DNA of 64,000 nucleotides from Kineosphaera limosa NBRC 100340 (GCF_000298215.1 NZ_BAHD01000017.1:1-64000); one strand, 5' to 3'. Counted from the stretch's first letter, positions 35,001 to 43,893 are shown. Notes: a model not told the origin generated them from the sequence alone. Numbers and translations are program-made.

Positions 35001-36395
35001 GTGTCCGCACCCGCCGTCGCATCCCGCTGCGTCCCGCCGCCCGCCGACGGGACACGCGGTCGTCACCGCCATAGCGGCCCGGGCGCGCCGCACCTGCTGC
35101 GCCTCCCGCAGCTCCTCGCCGCGGGATCGCGCCTGGCCCGCCTCGGTGCCCTGGTGGTGCTGTCCGTCGTGGTGGCCGCGTTCAGCGTCGGCGGCGTCGG
35201 CCCGGTCCGTGGTGAAGAGCTGACCCGGCCCGCGACCGGCGCAATCGACAACAGTGTCCAGCGAGCATCCGGATTGGCCTGGCACTCGGGGGTTTTCAGC
35301 CATGATTCGGCGCGCACGGTGGAGTTCGAGCGGGCGCGTGGGCGCCGCGTCGACGTCTTGGCGGTCTTCCCCACCCGCGACTCCTGGGAGGCGATGCTGC
35401 AGGACTGGTGGATGAGCCCGAGCGCCGTGCCGGCGGGGTTTACGGGGACGTTGGCGGTCGGAGTGCCGCTCTTCCCCGACGACGGGTCGATGGAGCGCAC
35501 CGCCTCCGGCGCCGACGCCGCCCGCTGGGAGGAGCTGGGCCGACTCATCGCCTCCCGCTACCCGGATGCGTGGGTGCGACCCGGGTGGGAGATGAACATC
35601 CCGAACTGGCCGTGGGCGGCGACCCCGGAGAACGTCGAGACGTACAAGCAGGCGTTCCGGGCGGCGGTGGAGGGGCTGCGTCGCGGCGGCCCGCAGTTGC
35701 GGATGGTGTTCAACCCCAACGAGGGGCGCGGCGCTTCCCTGCCCGACGCGCGGCTGGCGTATCCGGGCGACGACGTGGTGGATGTCGTCGGCATCGACGC
35801 CTACGACTGGTACCCCGCGTACCGCGACGGCGGCTGGGAGGAGCATCGCACCAAGGACCAAGGCTGGGACTTCTGGGCGAACTTCGCCCGGGAGCGCGGC
35901 AAACAGTTCGCGCTGCCCGAATGGGGCGTCATGACCGGCAGCTCCGCCTCCGGCGGCGACAACCCCGAGTACATCGAGCAGGTGCTCGCGTGGCTGGGCG
36001 CCAACGCCGACATCATGGCGTTCGACGCCTACTTCGAGGAGACGCAGGATTACTGCCGCTGCGCCCTGAGCCAGAATCCCCGCGCGCAGGCCGCCTACAC
36101 CCAGGCGTTGAGCACCCACGCTGCCTCGGCCGTACCCGCCGGGCCTGCCCGCCCTCCCGTCGGCGCTCACGTCGGCCCTGCGCCGAATGCCGTGCGCACC
36201 CCGGCCTCGCAAACCCCGGGGCCAGTCCCTTCGCAAACGGTGGACGGGCCGGCCCCTGCCGCGTCTGTCCCGGCCGCGTCTGTCCCGGCGACGGATGGCC
36301 GGCCGGGTGCGCCCGCTGCCGAGCCGCAGTCGCGTCGGCCGGGGCGCGGGGTGTTCGGGCGTCCGGCGACGCCGCGGGAGTTCAGCGGCGGTTGA
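35001..36395 (+). CDS. Secreted GH26-like glycoside hydrolase with Pro/Ala-rich tail
   Basis: 464 residues from the GTG at 35001 (GGAGAAGCC upstream). A long positively charged N-terminus precedes one hydrophobic segment (about residues 47-70, GALVVLSVVVAAFSVGGVG), so it is exported or anchored. The catalytic domain parallels its neighbour: WVRPGWEMNIPNWPW, MVFNPNEGRG, QFALPEWGVMTG, DYCRCALSQNPRA. The last 100 residues are Pro/Ala-rich with a duplicated PAASVPAASVPA, probably a cell-wall-spanning or glycosylated tail. The final 14 bases overlap the convergent LLM gene. Confidence 0.83.
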   Translation: MSAPAVASRCVPPPADGTRGRHRHSGPGAPHLLRLPQLLAAGSRLARLGALVVLSVVVAAFSVGGVGPVRGEELTRPATGAIDNSVQRASGLAWHSGVFSHDSARTVEFERARGRRVDVLAVFPTRDSWEAMLQDWWMSPSAVPAGFTGTLAVGVPLFPDDGSMERTASGADAARWEELGRLIASRYPDAWVRPGWEMNIPNWPWAATPENVETYKQAFRAAVEGLRRGGPQLRMVFNPNEGRGASLPDARLAYPGDDVVDVVGIDAYDWYPAYRDGGWEEHRTKDQGWDFWANFARERGKQFALPEWGVMTGSSASGGDNPEYIEQVLAWLGANADIMAFDAYFEETQDYCRCALSQNPRAQAAYTQALSTHAASAVPAGPARPPVGAHVGPAPNAVRTPASQTPGPVPSQTVDGPAPAASVPAASVPATDGRPGAPAAEPQSRRPGRGVFGRPATPREFSGG

Positions 36396-37227
36396 CCTCG
36401 TCGCGCCACTCCAGCCAGGCCGGCAGGGCGCTCAGGTCGAAGTCGGGGCCGCCGGTGCCCATGGTGAACAGCGTGGCGCCGAGGGCGCGCAGCGGCTCAC
36501 CCTCCTCCTGCGGAGCGGCCGGCGCTCGGCCCTCCCGTCCGCGACCGCCGACCCCCACGGAGATCTCGATGTCGCTGCGGTCACGACCCACCGCCTCGCA
36601 GTGCCCGTCGAGCACGTCGATCTTGTGCGCGAGCTCGTCGCCCTGGGAGAACGTGTGCCAGATGTCGGCGTGCCGCGCGACCAGCCGCAGGGTCTTGCGC
36701 TCCCCACCGCCGCCGATGAGGACCGGCAGGGCGCCGGCGGGGGGCGGGTCGAGAGCCGCGAGCCGCGACTCGATGAGCGGTAGCGCCTCGCCCAGGGCGT
36801 CCAGGCGCCTTCCGGCCGTGCCGAACTCGTAGCCGTACTCGTCGTAGTCCCGCTCGAACCAGCCCGACCCGATACCCAGAATCAGCCGGCCGCCGCTGAT
36901 CTGGTCGACGGTGCGGGCCATGTCGGCCAGCAGCTGCGGGTTGCGGTAGCTGTTGCACGTGACGAGGGCGCCGATCTGCACCCGGTGGGTCTGCTCGGCC
37001 CAGGCGGCGAGCATCGTCCAGCACTCGTAGTGCTTCCCGTCGGGCTCTCCGTAGAGCGGAAAGAAGTGGTCCCAGTTGAACAGGACGTCGGCGCCGGCCT
37101 CCTCGACCCGCGCCACCGCCTCCCGGAGCTGGGCGTACTCGCAGTGCTGCGGGTGCAGCTGCACCCCGATCCGCACCGGACGGGCCGGTTTGGCTGGGGA
37201 GGTGGGCTGAGCTGCGCTGACGGTCAT
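36382..37227 (-). CDS. LLM-class F420-dependent oxidoreductase
   Basis: 281 residues of the luciferase-like monooxygenase fold. VRIGVQLHPQHCEYAQL opens the barrel, ADVLFNWDHFFPLYG and LGIGSGWFERDYDEYGY are typical of the F420-binding actinobacterial subgroup, and LPVLIGGGGERKTLRLVARHAD is the late barrel signature. The substrate is unknown. It sits 25 bases after the CGNR-domain gene on the same strand and its end overlaps the GH26-like gene by 14 bases. Confidence 0.88.
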   Translation of the reverse strand: MTVSAAQPTSPAKPARPVRIGVQLHPQHCEYAQLREAVARVEEAGADVLFNWDHFFPLYGEPDGKHYECWTMLAAWAEQTHRVQIGALVTCNSYRNPQLLADMARTVDQISGGRLILGIGSGWFERDYDEYGYEFGTAGRRLDALGEALPLIESRLAALDPPPAGALPVLIGGGGERKTLRLVARHADIWHTFSQGDELAHKIDVLDGHCEAVGRDRSDIEISVGVGGRGREGRAPAAPQEEGEPLRALGATLFTMGTGGPDFDLSALPAWLEWRDEVNRR

Positions 37228-37252
37228 GCTCGGCAACGTAGCAAGCCGCACA

Positions 37253-37795
37253 TCACTCCACCTGCTCGGCCTTGCGGGCGCGGTAGGCGGCGGCCGCCAC
37301 CCGGTTGCCGCAGGTCGTGCTGCAGAACCGGCGGGAGCCGTTGCGGGAGAGGTCCACCAACACGCCCGCGCAGCCGGGCGCCTCGCAGCGCCGCAATCGT
37401 TGGGTCTGGTCGGCCCGCAGCACGTCGACGAGGGCCATGGCGCTCTCCAGCGCGATGCGGGTCGCCAAAGGCTGGTCGTCGTCGGTGGCGTGCAGGTGCC
37501 ACCCGAAGTGGTCGTGCCGCACGACGTGGGGCAGCGCTTGGGACTCCCGCAGCAGCGCATTGACGTGGGCCACCAGACCCTCTTCGTCGGTATTGAACAG
37601 TTGCCGGAGGCGCACGCGCAGCTCCCGCAGCTCGGCGAGCTCCGCAGCGTCGCGGTCGATGCGGCCCGTGTAGGTGAACTGGGCGAGGAAGGCCTCCAGC
37701 TCCGCGATGGTGGTCAGCGTGTCCGGCTCGCCCGCGGTGTTGACCAGCGCTGTCATCGCGGCCAGCGCATCCTCGGTGTCATGAGTGAAAAGCAT
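37253..37795 (-). CDS. CGNR zinc-finger (ABATE-domain) protein
   Basis: 180 residues. The C-terminal zinc finger CEAPGCAGVLVDLSRNGSRRFC then STTCGNR is the diagnostic CGNR motif; the N-terminal part fits the ABATE domain predicted to bind a stress-related ligand. CGNR proteins are presumed transcription regulators. The likely target is its own operon with the LLM oxidoreductase and perhaps the divergent EamA exporter 55 bases away. Confidence 0.9.
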   Translation of the reverse strand: MLFTHDTEDALAAMTALVNTAGEPDTLTTIAELEAFLAQFTYTGRIDRDAAELAELRELRVRLRQLFNTDEEGLVAHVNALLRESQALPHVVRHDHFGWHLHATDDDQPLATRIALESAMALVDVLRADQTQRLRRCEAPGCAGVLVDLSRNGSRRFCSTTCGNRVAAAAYRARKAEQVE

Positions 37796-37850
37796 GTTGA
37801 CCCCTGACCATAGCTTGACCTATCGTCATCAGTGTAAATGGTGTTCAGTC
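37796..37850. promoter_or_regulatory. Short divergent promoter region CGNR/EamA
   Basis: Only 55 bases separate the two start codons. On the plus strand TTGACC (37816-37821) and TGTAAAT (37832-37838) resemble -35 and -10 elements, although the spacing is short. Transcription from there would begin close to the ATG at 37851, implying a leaderless or near-leaderless EamA transcript. Confidence 0.4.
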
Positions 37851-38891
37851 ATGACGCCCCGTGGCGTTGCTGTGCTCAGGAGGTGTGCGGTGTCCGTCCG
37901 CGTCTCGGTTCCTCGCGTCGGTCGTCGTCTCGCCTCGTCGCCCGGGATGCCCAGGCGCGCGCACCCGTTCGCTGGGCCCGCGGCGGGGGCTACGCTGCGC
38001 GGTCTGGCGTGGGCGCTGCTCTCCTGCATCGCCTTCGGCCTCTCGGGCACCCTGGCCAAGGGCCTCATGGCCACGGGCTGGTCGCCGCTGACGACCGTCA
38101 GCGTGCGCGTGGGTGGCGCCGCGCTGCTCATGGGGTTGCCCGCGCTGTGGTTCATGCGGCACCGCCTCGGGGTCTTGCGCCGCCACGCGGGGCTCATCGT
38201 CGGCTACGGAGTCATCGCGGTCGCCTCCACGCAGCTGTGCTACTTCCTGGCCGTCCAGACCCTGCCGGTCGCGGTCGCCCTCCTCATCGAGTACCTCGCG
38301 CCGATCATCATCGTCGGCTGGTTGTGGGCGCGGCACGGGCAGCGCCCCGGTCCGCTCACCGTGCTCGGCGCCGTCCTCGCGATGACCGGCCTCGCCCTCG
38401 TTCTGGGGATCACCGGTGCCGTGCCCGTCGACCTCGTCGGGATCGGCTGGGCCCTCGGTGCCGCGGTCAGCCTCGCCGGCTACTTCCTGCTCGCGGCCAA
38501 GCCTGCCCCCGACCTGCCGCCGCTGGTGCTCGTCGGTGTCGGCATGGGCGTCGGGACGCTGACCCTGCTGACCATCGCGGCCCTGCGTGTGCTGCCCTGG
38601 CAGTGGTCGAGCGCGCCGGTGCCGATGGGGCCCTGGGTCGTCTCGCCGCTGGTGCCGTTGACGCTGCTCGTGCTGGTCACCGCCGTGGTGGCCTACACCG
38701 CCGGTCTGTTCGCCGCGCGATCCCTCGGCTCGCGGGTCGCCTCCTTCGTCTCGCTGGTCGAGGTGCTCGCCGCGGTGCTCTTCGCTTGGCTCTTCCTCGC
38801 CGAGGTGCCCGGCGCGACGCAGGCGCTCGGCGGCGTCGCGATCCTGCTCGGTGCCATCGCCGTCAAGGTCGCCGAGACCCGCTCCGCCTGA
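37851..38891 (+). CDS. EamA-family (DMT) exporter
   Basis: 346 residues from the ATG at 37851. After a basic 45-residue N-terminal extension come ten predicted membrane helices in two EamA repeats (GLAWALLSCIAFGLSGTLAKG and GIGWALGAAVSLAGYFLLA begin the two halves). DMT proteins of this kind export amino acids or metabolites. The extension makes a later start, such as GTG at 37890 or ATG at 37947, possible. Divergent from a CGNR regulator. Confidence 0.87.
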   Translation: MTPRGVAVLRRCAVSVRVSVPRVGRRLASSPGMPRRAHPFAGPAAGATLRGLAWALLSCIAFGLSGTLAKGLMATGWSPLTTVSVRVGGAALLMGLPALWFMRHRLGVLRRHAGLIVGYGVIAVASTQLCYFLAVQTLPVAVALLIEYLAPIIIVGWLWARHGQRPGPLTVLGAVLAMTGLALVLGITGAVPVDLVGIGWALGAAVSLAGYFLLAAKPAPDLPPLVLVGVGMGVGTLTLLTIAALRVLPWQWSSAPVPMGPWVVSPLVPLTLLVLVTAVVAYTAGLFAARSLGSRVASFVSLVEVLAAVLFAWLFLAEVPGATQALGGVAILLGAIAVKVAETRSA

Positions 38892-38934
38892 GCTGGTCCG
38901 ACGCGCCGGCGAGCCCGGCGGCCGGTCGGCCGGT

Positions 38935-39612
38935 TCAGGGGGTCGGCTGGGTGCCGCCGGCGCGGTCGAGGTTGGTGCCGGTCAGCTCGACGGCCTGCCG
39001 CAGCAACCGCTGATTGGCGCTGCTGGAGGGGCCGGTGACCGACGCCGCGACGACAGCGTGGGTGCGGCGGGCGAGCACGTAGTCGAAGGAGTACCGCAGC
39101 CCGTCGGTGTTGTAGGTCACCGAGTAGCCAGCGGTGTTGGCGTTCGAATCGTCGTGCTCGGTGACAGTCATCGTCACGGTGCGGATACCGGCACGGGTTC
39201 GCATCGGCTCCGTGCAGGCCTCCGTCATGGCCCGGACCGCGGCCGGGCGGTCCGGCGGTGCGTCGAAGGTCTCGACGGTCACCGTCAAGTCCCGGTCGGC
39301 GTTGGCCCCCTGGGTCGGATTGCGATACACCGACCGGGCGAACCGAGCGGGCTCGGGCGTGACCAGCGCTTCCTCCAGGGCCAGGAGGGCGGTGCGGCAC
39401 GCCGGGTCTTCGGCGGAGGCGTCTGTCAACGCGTCGTCCCACGAGGCCTCCGCAGGGCGTTGCGTCGTCGTACCGACCAGCTGCCACTCCCGGCCCAACT
39501 CGCCGGCCGTCGGCAAGGCGGAGCCCACCTGCTTCTCCGAAAGACCCCCCGGACTGAGCGTGCAGGCGCTCAACAGCAGGATCGACCCGAACGACAGACA
39601 GCGGCGGAGCAT
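38935..39612 (-). CDS. Putative lipoprotein, unknown function
   Basis: 225 residues. Signal peptide with lipobox LLSAC (Cys17). The remainder is hydrophilic and looks like a small extracellular sensor-type domain: LPTAGELGREWQLVG and TVTEHDDSNANTAGYSVTY recall PknH-like extracellular domains of actinobacteria, but similarity is weak. Two further Cys (in DPACRTALL and TEACTEPM) could form one disulfide. First of three unlinked minus-strand genes of unknown role. Confidence 0.72.
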   Translation of the reverse strand: MLRRCLSFGSILLLSACTLSPGGLSEKQVGSALPTAGELGREWQLVGTTTQRPAEASWDDALTDASAEDPACRTALLALEEALVTPEPARFARSVYRNPTQGANADRDLTVTVETFDAPPDRPAAVRAMTEACTEPMRTRAGIRTVTMTVTEHDDSNANTAGYSVTYNTDGLRYSFDYVLARRTHAVVAASVTGPSSSANQRLLRQAVELTGTNLDRAGGTQPTP

Positions 39613-39736
39613 CGCGGACTTTCCTCGTCGACGGCACAGGGGCCACGCCAGGGTAGTGCAGTCCGCGTGTGGGTCGTTTCGCGCGCAGTCGGCGGCGCCT
39701 GAGCCCCCGGAGGGCCGTTCGGTGACGTTGCGGTCG

Positions 39737-40249
39737 TCAGGAGACGACGACGATCTCCACCTCGGCCAGGCTGGGCACTCGGCGCCGCATCTGGCTCAGC
39801 GACTGCGCGGCGGCGTGACCGCCGAGCAGCAGCACCGAGCGCCCCTGCGGATTGGCGCGGGCCACCAGGGCCAGTTTGAACAGGTCCTGCACCACGAGGT
39901 CGAGCTGTGCCCGGTCGAGCGTGTCGCGGTAGGCGTGCGCCTCGACGAACAGCGTGCGGGCGGCATCGACGCCGTCGACGTGCACGGCTGACCCTTCGGA
40001 GACCGGCACGCTCGCCGGTGCCAGGTGACCGTGCCCGACCGCCTCCGCATACCGCATGAGCAGTTCGATCTCGACACGCCGCAACGCCGCCAGGCCGTTG
40101 GGCCGGCCGCGCAGCAGTCCCGATCCGGCAGCAGGTCCGCTCGCGCGGTTGCCGGCCAGGGAGTTTCCGGCCGTGGTGTCGTCGGCCTGCGTCGTCTGCT
40201 GCGGCGCCGTGGGCAGGTCGGAGCCGAAGGGTCGAGGCAGCGCAGACAT
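39737..40249 (-). CDS. Hypothetical protein (170 residues)
   Basis: The N-terminal 45 residues are Thr/Ala/Gly-rich; the rest looks folded, with LAALRRVEIELLMRYAEAVGHGHLAP and ALVARANPQGRSVLLLGGHAAAQSL predicted as helix and strand. No signal peptide or membrane segment. No family recognised. A GAGTTACC box precedes the start on the minus strand. About 330 bases without a gene separate it from the next gene upstream. Confidence 0.6.
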   Translation of the reverse strand: MSALPRPFGSDLPTAPQQTTQADDTTAGNSLAGNRASGPAAGSGLLRGRPNGLAALRRVEIELLMRYAEAVGHGHLAPASVPVSEGSAVHVDGVDAARTLFVEAHAYRDTLDRAQLDLVVQDLFKLALVARANPQGRSVLLLGGHAAAQSLSQMRRRVPSLAEVEIVVVS

Positions 40250-40583
40250 GGGTAACTCCTGAGCGTTCTGAGCCGTCGTCGAGACGGTCGGTCGGGGCCG
40301 CAGCCGGTGAGCCAGGCCACGTCGGGTTTCGGGGTGTCGTTCGGGATCTAGTGCGGGACGGTCGCGAGCGGCGTGCTGCTGCGTTGCGGCACGTTGCCGC
40401 CCGCCCGCGCACCGCCGGCTCGTTGAGACCCCATCGACCTGGCGTGTGCAAACTGCAGGACAACGGCCCGACGAGCCGCAGGGAGTGCGTCACGCACCTG
40501 GGGGTCGTAGCCGGTGCGGGCGGGGTTTCGGGCCGGATGGCGCGGGCCCGCGGTTGCTGGCGGGGTTGACCGGCGGAGACTGA
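40250..40583. other. Non-coding interval, nothing convincing
   Basis: 334 bases between two minus-strand hypothetical genes. I see no hairpin, tandem repeat or RNA gene, only scattered short GC-rich direct repeats. It presumably carries the promoter for the gene ending at 39737. Confidence 0.4.
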
Positions 40584-41741
40584 TCAGGTGAGGTCGGTGG
40601 CCGGAAGCCAGGGGCGCGGGCGCGGCATCCGCGAGGCGGCGAACAGGCCGAAGCTCTGGCGGTCCAACATCCGCAGGGCGGCGAACTCGACGCAGCGACG
40701 AGCGGCGCGCACCCGGGCTGCCTCCGCCTCGTCGACCGGGCGGATGGCGTGCAGGTCCTCGCGCAGCGCCTCCAGGCCGATCGCGATCCGAGGGCGCACC
40801 GCCGGGCGCAGCCGCGTCGCCGGCTCCAGCGTGGCGAGGTGATGGCTCAGGCTGCCCGGGTTACTGCGGCCCAGGGCGGTCCCCACGAAGGCCTCGGGGC
40901 CGGCGAAGCCGTCGAGACGGTCGAAGATCGCGGCCCCGGCGAGGCCGGCGCGCTCGGGAGGGGTTCCGTCGAGCAGCAGGACGGCTGCCGCCTGCGCCGC
41001 CGGGGGAGAAATGCCGAGCACCGCCACCATCATGTCGGCGACCGCGTCCTGGGGTCCCACGGCATCGACGAGGCCGCGCGGCGAAAAGCTCAGCCGGCTC
41101 GCACCGGCCAGTAGGCGACGGGACTGCCGGTGCCCCCGGTACATCCGGGTCACGGTCGTCACCGGCAGGTGGGGGGCCAGGTAGCCGGCGGCGTCGAGAA
41201 AGAGCGCCAGCGGGTCGGCGGACCAGTCCAGACCGTCCGCCGCGCCGCCGGTGGGTGCGCAGGCGCTCAGCCGCGGGGGTGCGGTCGATGTCATGACTTC
41301 CAGCAGCGCCATCGCCGCATCGGCGGGCCCGAGCTGCCCGGAGGCCTCGTGCATCGTGTCGCGCAACCACTCGACGAGACGCACGCCGCGCAACGCCTCC
41401 GGCGGGTCCGGCTGGTGCCGGTGGTCCGCCGGGGTGGCCTGCTCTACCTGAGCCACCTGCTCTACCTGAGCACCCTGCTCTACCTGAGCAACCTGCTCAA
41501 CCGGAGCCACGTGCTCGACCGGAGCGGGCGCCTCCACAGGGCGGGCTGCCTCGGCCGACGGGTTCGGGTGGGTGGCGGCCTGCGCAGTGACGGTCGCGCG
41601 CAATTCATCGAGGGCCGCGAGTTTGCGCAGGGTGATCGACGGGGTCGCCAGATAGGCGTCGCGGACGAGTACGTAGAGGCGAGTGGCCCGGATGGCCGCA
41701 CTGAGCTGCGGGCTCGACGCGAGCGGGTTTGTCGGCGTCAT
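40584..41741 (-). CDS. Hypothetical protein with (VEQVAQ)n repeat
   Basis: 385 residues from the ATG at 41741 (AGGGAG upstream). An N-terminal helical segment is followed at about residues 70-101 by a tandem hexapeptide repeat (VEHVAP, VEQVAQ, VEQGAQ, VEQVAQ, VEQAT) encoded by 18-bp repeats at 41440-41520. The C-terminal 270 residues are Ala/Leu-rich helices, with no membrane segment or known motif. The repeat could be length-variable. No function assigned. Confidence 0.65.
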   Translation of the reverse strand: MTPTNPLASSPQLSAAIRATRLYVLVRDAYLATPSITLRKLAALDELRATVTAQAATHPNPSAEAARPVEAPAPVEHVAPVEQVAQVEQGAQVEQVAQVEQATPADHRHQPDPPEALRGVRLVEWLRDTMHEASGQLGPADAAMALLEVMTSTAPPRLSACAPTGGAADGLDWSADPLALFLDAAGYLAPHLPVTTVTRMYRGHRQSRRLLAGASRLSFSPRGLVDAVGPQDAVADMMVAVLGISPPAAQAAAVLLLDGTPPERAGLAGAAIFDRLDGFAGPEAFVGTALGRSNPGSLSHHLATLEPATRLRPAVRPRIAIGLEALREDLHAIRPVDEAEAARVRAARRCVEFAALRMLDRQSFGLFAASRMPRPRPWLPATDLT

Positions 41742-42075
41742 GGGGCTCCCTCGTCGTGCTGACCGGCCCCCATCGGCAGCACCGGTCGAAAACGTCGGTG
41801 CCGACGGCTGACCTCCCCATGCCACCGCCGTGTGAACTGGTGCGCCCGACGACGCCTCCGACTTCTCGTGGAGGTGCCGCCGCGACACTCAGGTGCGAGC
41901 CGCCGCAGCGGCTCCCCTCTCATAGTCGGCAGCGACCGGCGCCGACTCAATGGGCGGCAGGTCAAGGTTGGTTAAGAACTCCGCAAACTCTGCGGGCAAC
42001 CCCCGCCGGCTGTGCGCCCCGTCACTGCGTGGCTGGGAGCGGGCGTCAAAAGACCCGCCGGTCGGGGCGTCGCCG
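41742..42075. other. Non-coding interval
   Basis: 334 bases between the hypothetical gene and the end of the nitronate monooxygenase gene, both on the minus strand. It includes a locally AT-richer patch (about 41960-41990, with GGTTGGTTAAGAACTCC) that could hold the promoter of the downstream minus-strand gene. No clear structure. Confidence 0.35.
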
Positions 42076-43131
42076 TCAGCCGGCGAGCCGGAAAGTGATG
42101 TCGGCCGCAGCCGTGTCGGAGGCGGCTCGCCAGCCCGCACCGGCCCACAGCGACAGCCCCTCGACGTCGCCGAGCTGCCCGGCGCGGGCCCGCAGCGGCT
42201 TGGTCAGCTGGTCGACAGCGGGAAAGACGGCCGGTGCCAGGTCGTCGAAGGTGTCCATGAAGCGGTTGCGCAGGCCGCGGGCGGGGCGGCCGCTGAACGC
42301 GCGGGTGATGCCGGTGCCGCGGTCGCCGTCGCGCAGCGCCTGCCGGTACCACTGGTTGGTGCCGGCCTCGTCGGCGAGCAGATAGGCGGTGCCGGCCTGC
42401 ACCGCGACCGCGCCCAGACCAAGGGCGCGGCGGGTGTCCCCGGGGGTGGTGACGCCGCCGGCGGCGATGAGGGGCACCTCGGCGCCGGCTAGCAACCGCA
42501 GGAGTTCGATGTGGTCGAGGCTGTTCGGCGTGCTGGCCACGTCGTGGGTGCCGCGGTGTCCGCCGGCCTCGAAGCCCTGCACGATGAGCGCGTCGGCCCC
42601 GGCCTGCTGCGCGGCGTCGGCTTCGGCCTCGCACGTCACCGTCACCGCCACGCAGGAGCCGACCTCGTGCAGGCGGTGCACGACCTGGGGGTCGGGCACC
42701 CCGAACGTGAACGACACGACCGCCACCGGGTCGTCGAGCAGCACCTCGATCTTCTCGTCCCAGTCGTCGGTGTCGTCCCAGCGCGGCTGCGGCAGCTCGA
42801 CCCCGAGACGCATCGCCTCCGCGGACAGCAGGTCGATGTAGGCGTCGACCGCCGTGCGCTGCGCTCGCTGTCGGCCCGCGTCGCCCTCGACGTTCGGCAC
42901 GAAGACGTTGACCCCGAACGGTGCGGCCGTCAACGCCCGCGTGGCTCGAACCTGGGCGGCGACCTCGGCGGCGCTACGGTAGCCGGCCGCCAGAAAGCCC
43001 AGGCCGCCCGCGGTGCTCACCGCGGCGGCCAGCTGCGGAGTCGACGGGCCGCCGGCCATCGGGGCGGCGACCACGGGCAGTGGGGTGAGCGGCCACGGCA
43101 CGGTCGCAGAACCGAGGGAGGGTGACGGCAT
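42076..43131 (-). CDS. Nitronate monooxygenase (2-nitropropane dioxygenase family)
   Basis: 351 residues, FMN-dependent TIM barrel. PVVAAPMAGGPSTPQLAAAVSTAGGLGFLAAGY, FGVNVFVPN, DALIVQGFEAGGHRGTHD and LIAAGGVTTPGDTRRALGLGAVAVQAGTAYL are the ordered NMO signatures, including the catalytic His in GGHRG. It oxidises alkyl nitronates and detoxifies 3-nitropropionate. ATG at 43131 preferred over an extension to 43209. Confidence 0.92.
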   Translation of the reverse strand: MPSPSLGSATVPWPLTPLPVVAAPMAGGPSTPQLAAAVSTAGGLGFLAAGYRSAAEVAAQVRATRALTAAPFGVNVFVPNVEGDAGRQRAQRTAVDAYIDLLSAEAMRLGVELPQPRWDDTDDWDEKIEVLLDDPVAVVSFTFGVPDPQVVHRLHEVGSCVAVTVTCEAEADAAQQAGADALIVQGFEAGGHRGTHDVASTPNSLDHIELLRLLAGAEVPLIAAGGVTTPGDTRRALGLGAVAVQAGTAYLLADEAGTNQWYRQALRDGDRGTGITRAFSGRPARGLRNRFMDTFDDLAPAVFPAVDQLTKPLRARAGQLGDVEGLSLWAGAGWRAASDTAAADITFRLAG

Positions 43132-43434
43132 GCGCCCCACCCTGGCACCGGCTCCGCGGCGTTGCAAGGACGGCGGGGCCCGCGCGCACGCGACGTGCGG
43201 GGAGCGCACCTGCCCCCCTGGGGCATCCCGGGGTCGGGGGTCCCCTCGGGGTCACGGGTCGGGTTGCCGGCGGGACCGGGCGGTCTCTCGTGGTCGGCTC
43301 GTGGTCGGTTCAGGGTGGCACCGCATGGTCGCGCAAGCCGCCAGCGGGCAGGGTGGAAGGGAAGTCGCACACCGGCGACCCACCCGATCCAGTTCGATGC
43401 CGGCAGGTATCAGTCAGGCACGAGAAAGGCAGTC
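43132..43434. other. Divergent non-coding interval NMO/PspC
   Basis: 303 bases between divergent start codons. It contains several short GC-rich direct repeats such as GGTCGG around 43255-43310, but no recognisable operator or RNA. It must contain both promoters. Confidence 0.35.
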
Positions 43435-43704
43435 ATGAACTCCATCCACGAGTCCCTCGCCCGTCGGGGCTACACCCGGTCGAGCTCCGAGCGCGTCATC
43501 GGTGGCGTGTGCGGCGGCCTCGCGACGAAGTGGGGCATCAACGCCTGGGCGTTGCGGTGCCTCGTCGTTCTCCTGATGTTCGTGCTGCCCGGCAGTCCGA
43601 TCCTGCTGTACCCCGCCGCGTGGATCGTGATGCCGGACGACACCTTCACCCCCAACTCGGGCCCGATCACCGGCTCCGGCCCGCAGGACCGACTCACCCA
43701 CTGA
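43435..43704 (+). CDS. PspC-domain membrane protein
   Basis: 89 residues: SSSERVIGGVCGGLATKWGINAWALRCLVVLLMFVLPGSPILLYPAAWIVMPDD is a full PspC domain with one or two membrane helices. PspC proteins take part in envelope-stress sensing; no pspA or histidine kinase is adjacent. ATG at 43435 preceded by GAGAAAGG. Confidence 0.9.
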   Translation: MNSIHESLARRGYTRSSSERVIGGVCGGLATKWGINAWALRCLVVLLMFVLPGSPILLYPAAWIVMPDDTFTPNSGPITGSGPQDRLTH

Positions 43705-43812
43705 TCGATCCCGATCCGATCCCGGTCCAGCCACTGATCGGCGGCCCCCTGGCTCGACGCCGCAGCAGCCCTCCGGGGGATCCCCGGCCCGCGTAGCGGC
43801 AGACTGAACCCC

Positions 43813-43893
43813 ATGCAGCACCCGATCCGCCTCCTCGTCCGCCCCGGCCACTCCCTGGCCGGGGCGGACGCGTGTGCCGGGGAGCTGTTCTGA
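43813..43893 (+). CDS. Possible 26-residue leader peptide ahead of the AbrB-family gene
   Basis: ATG at 43813 opens a 26-codon frame (MQHPIRLLVRPGHSLAGADA then CAGELF) that ends at TGA 43891-43893, inside the start region of the next gene. The frame spans both arms of a perfect 15-bp hairpin (43836-43870). There is no good ribosome site, so it may be leaderless or spurious. If translated, ribosome passage would open the hairpin that occludes the start of the membrane protein gene. Confidence 0.35.
   Translation: MQHPIRLLVRPGHSLAGADACAGELF
43836..43870 (+). promoter_or_regulatory. 15-bp perfect hairpin immediately before the AbrB-family start
   Basis: CGTCCGCCCCGGCCA (43836-43850) is fully complementary to 43856-43870 across a CTCCC loop and ends one base before the GTG at 43872. 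It could terminate pspC transcription or mask the ribosome site of the downstream gene. Confidence 0.6.
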
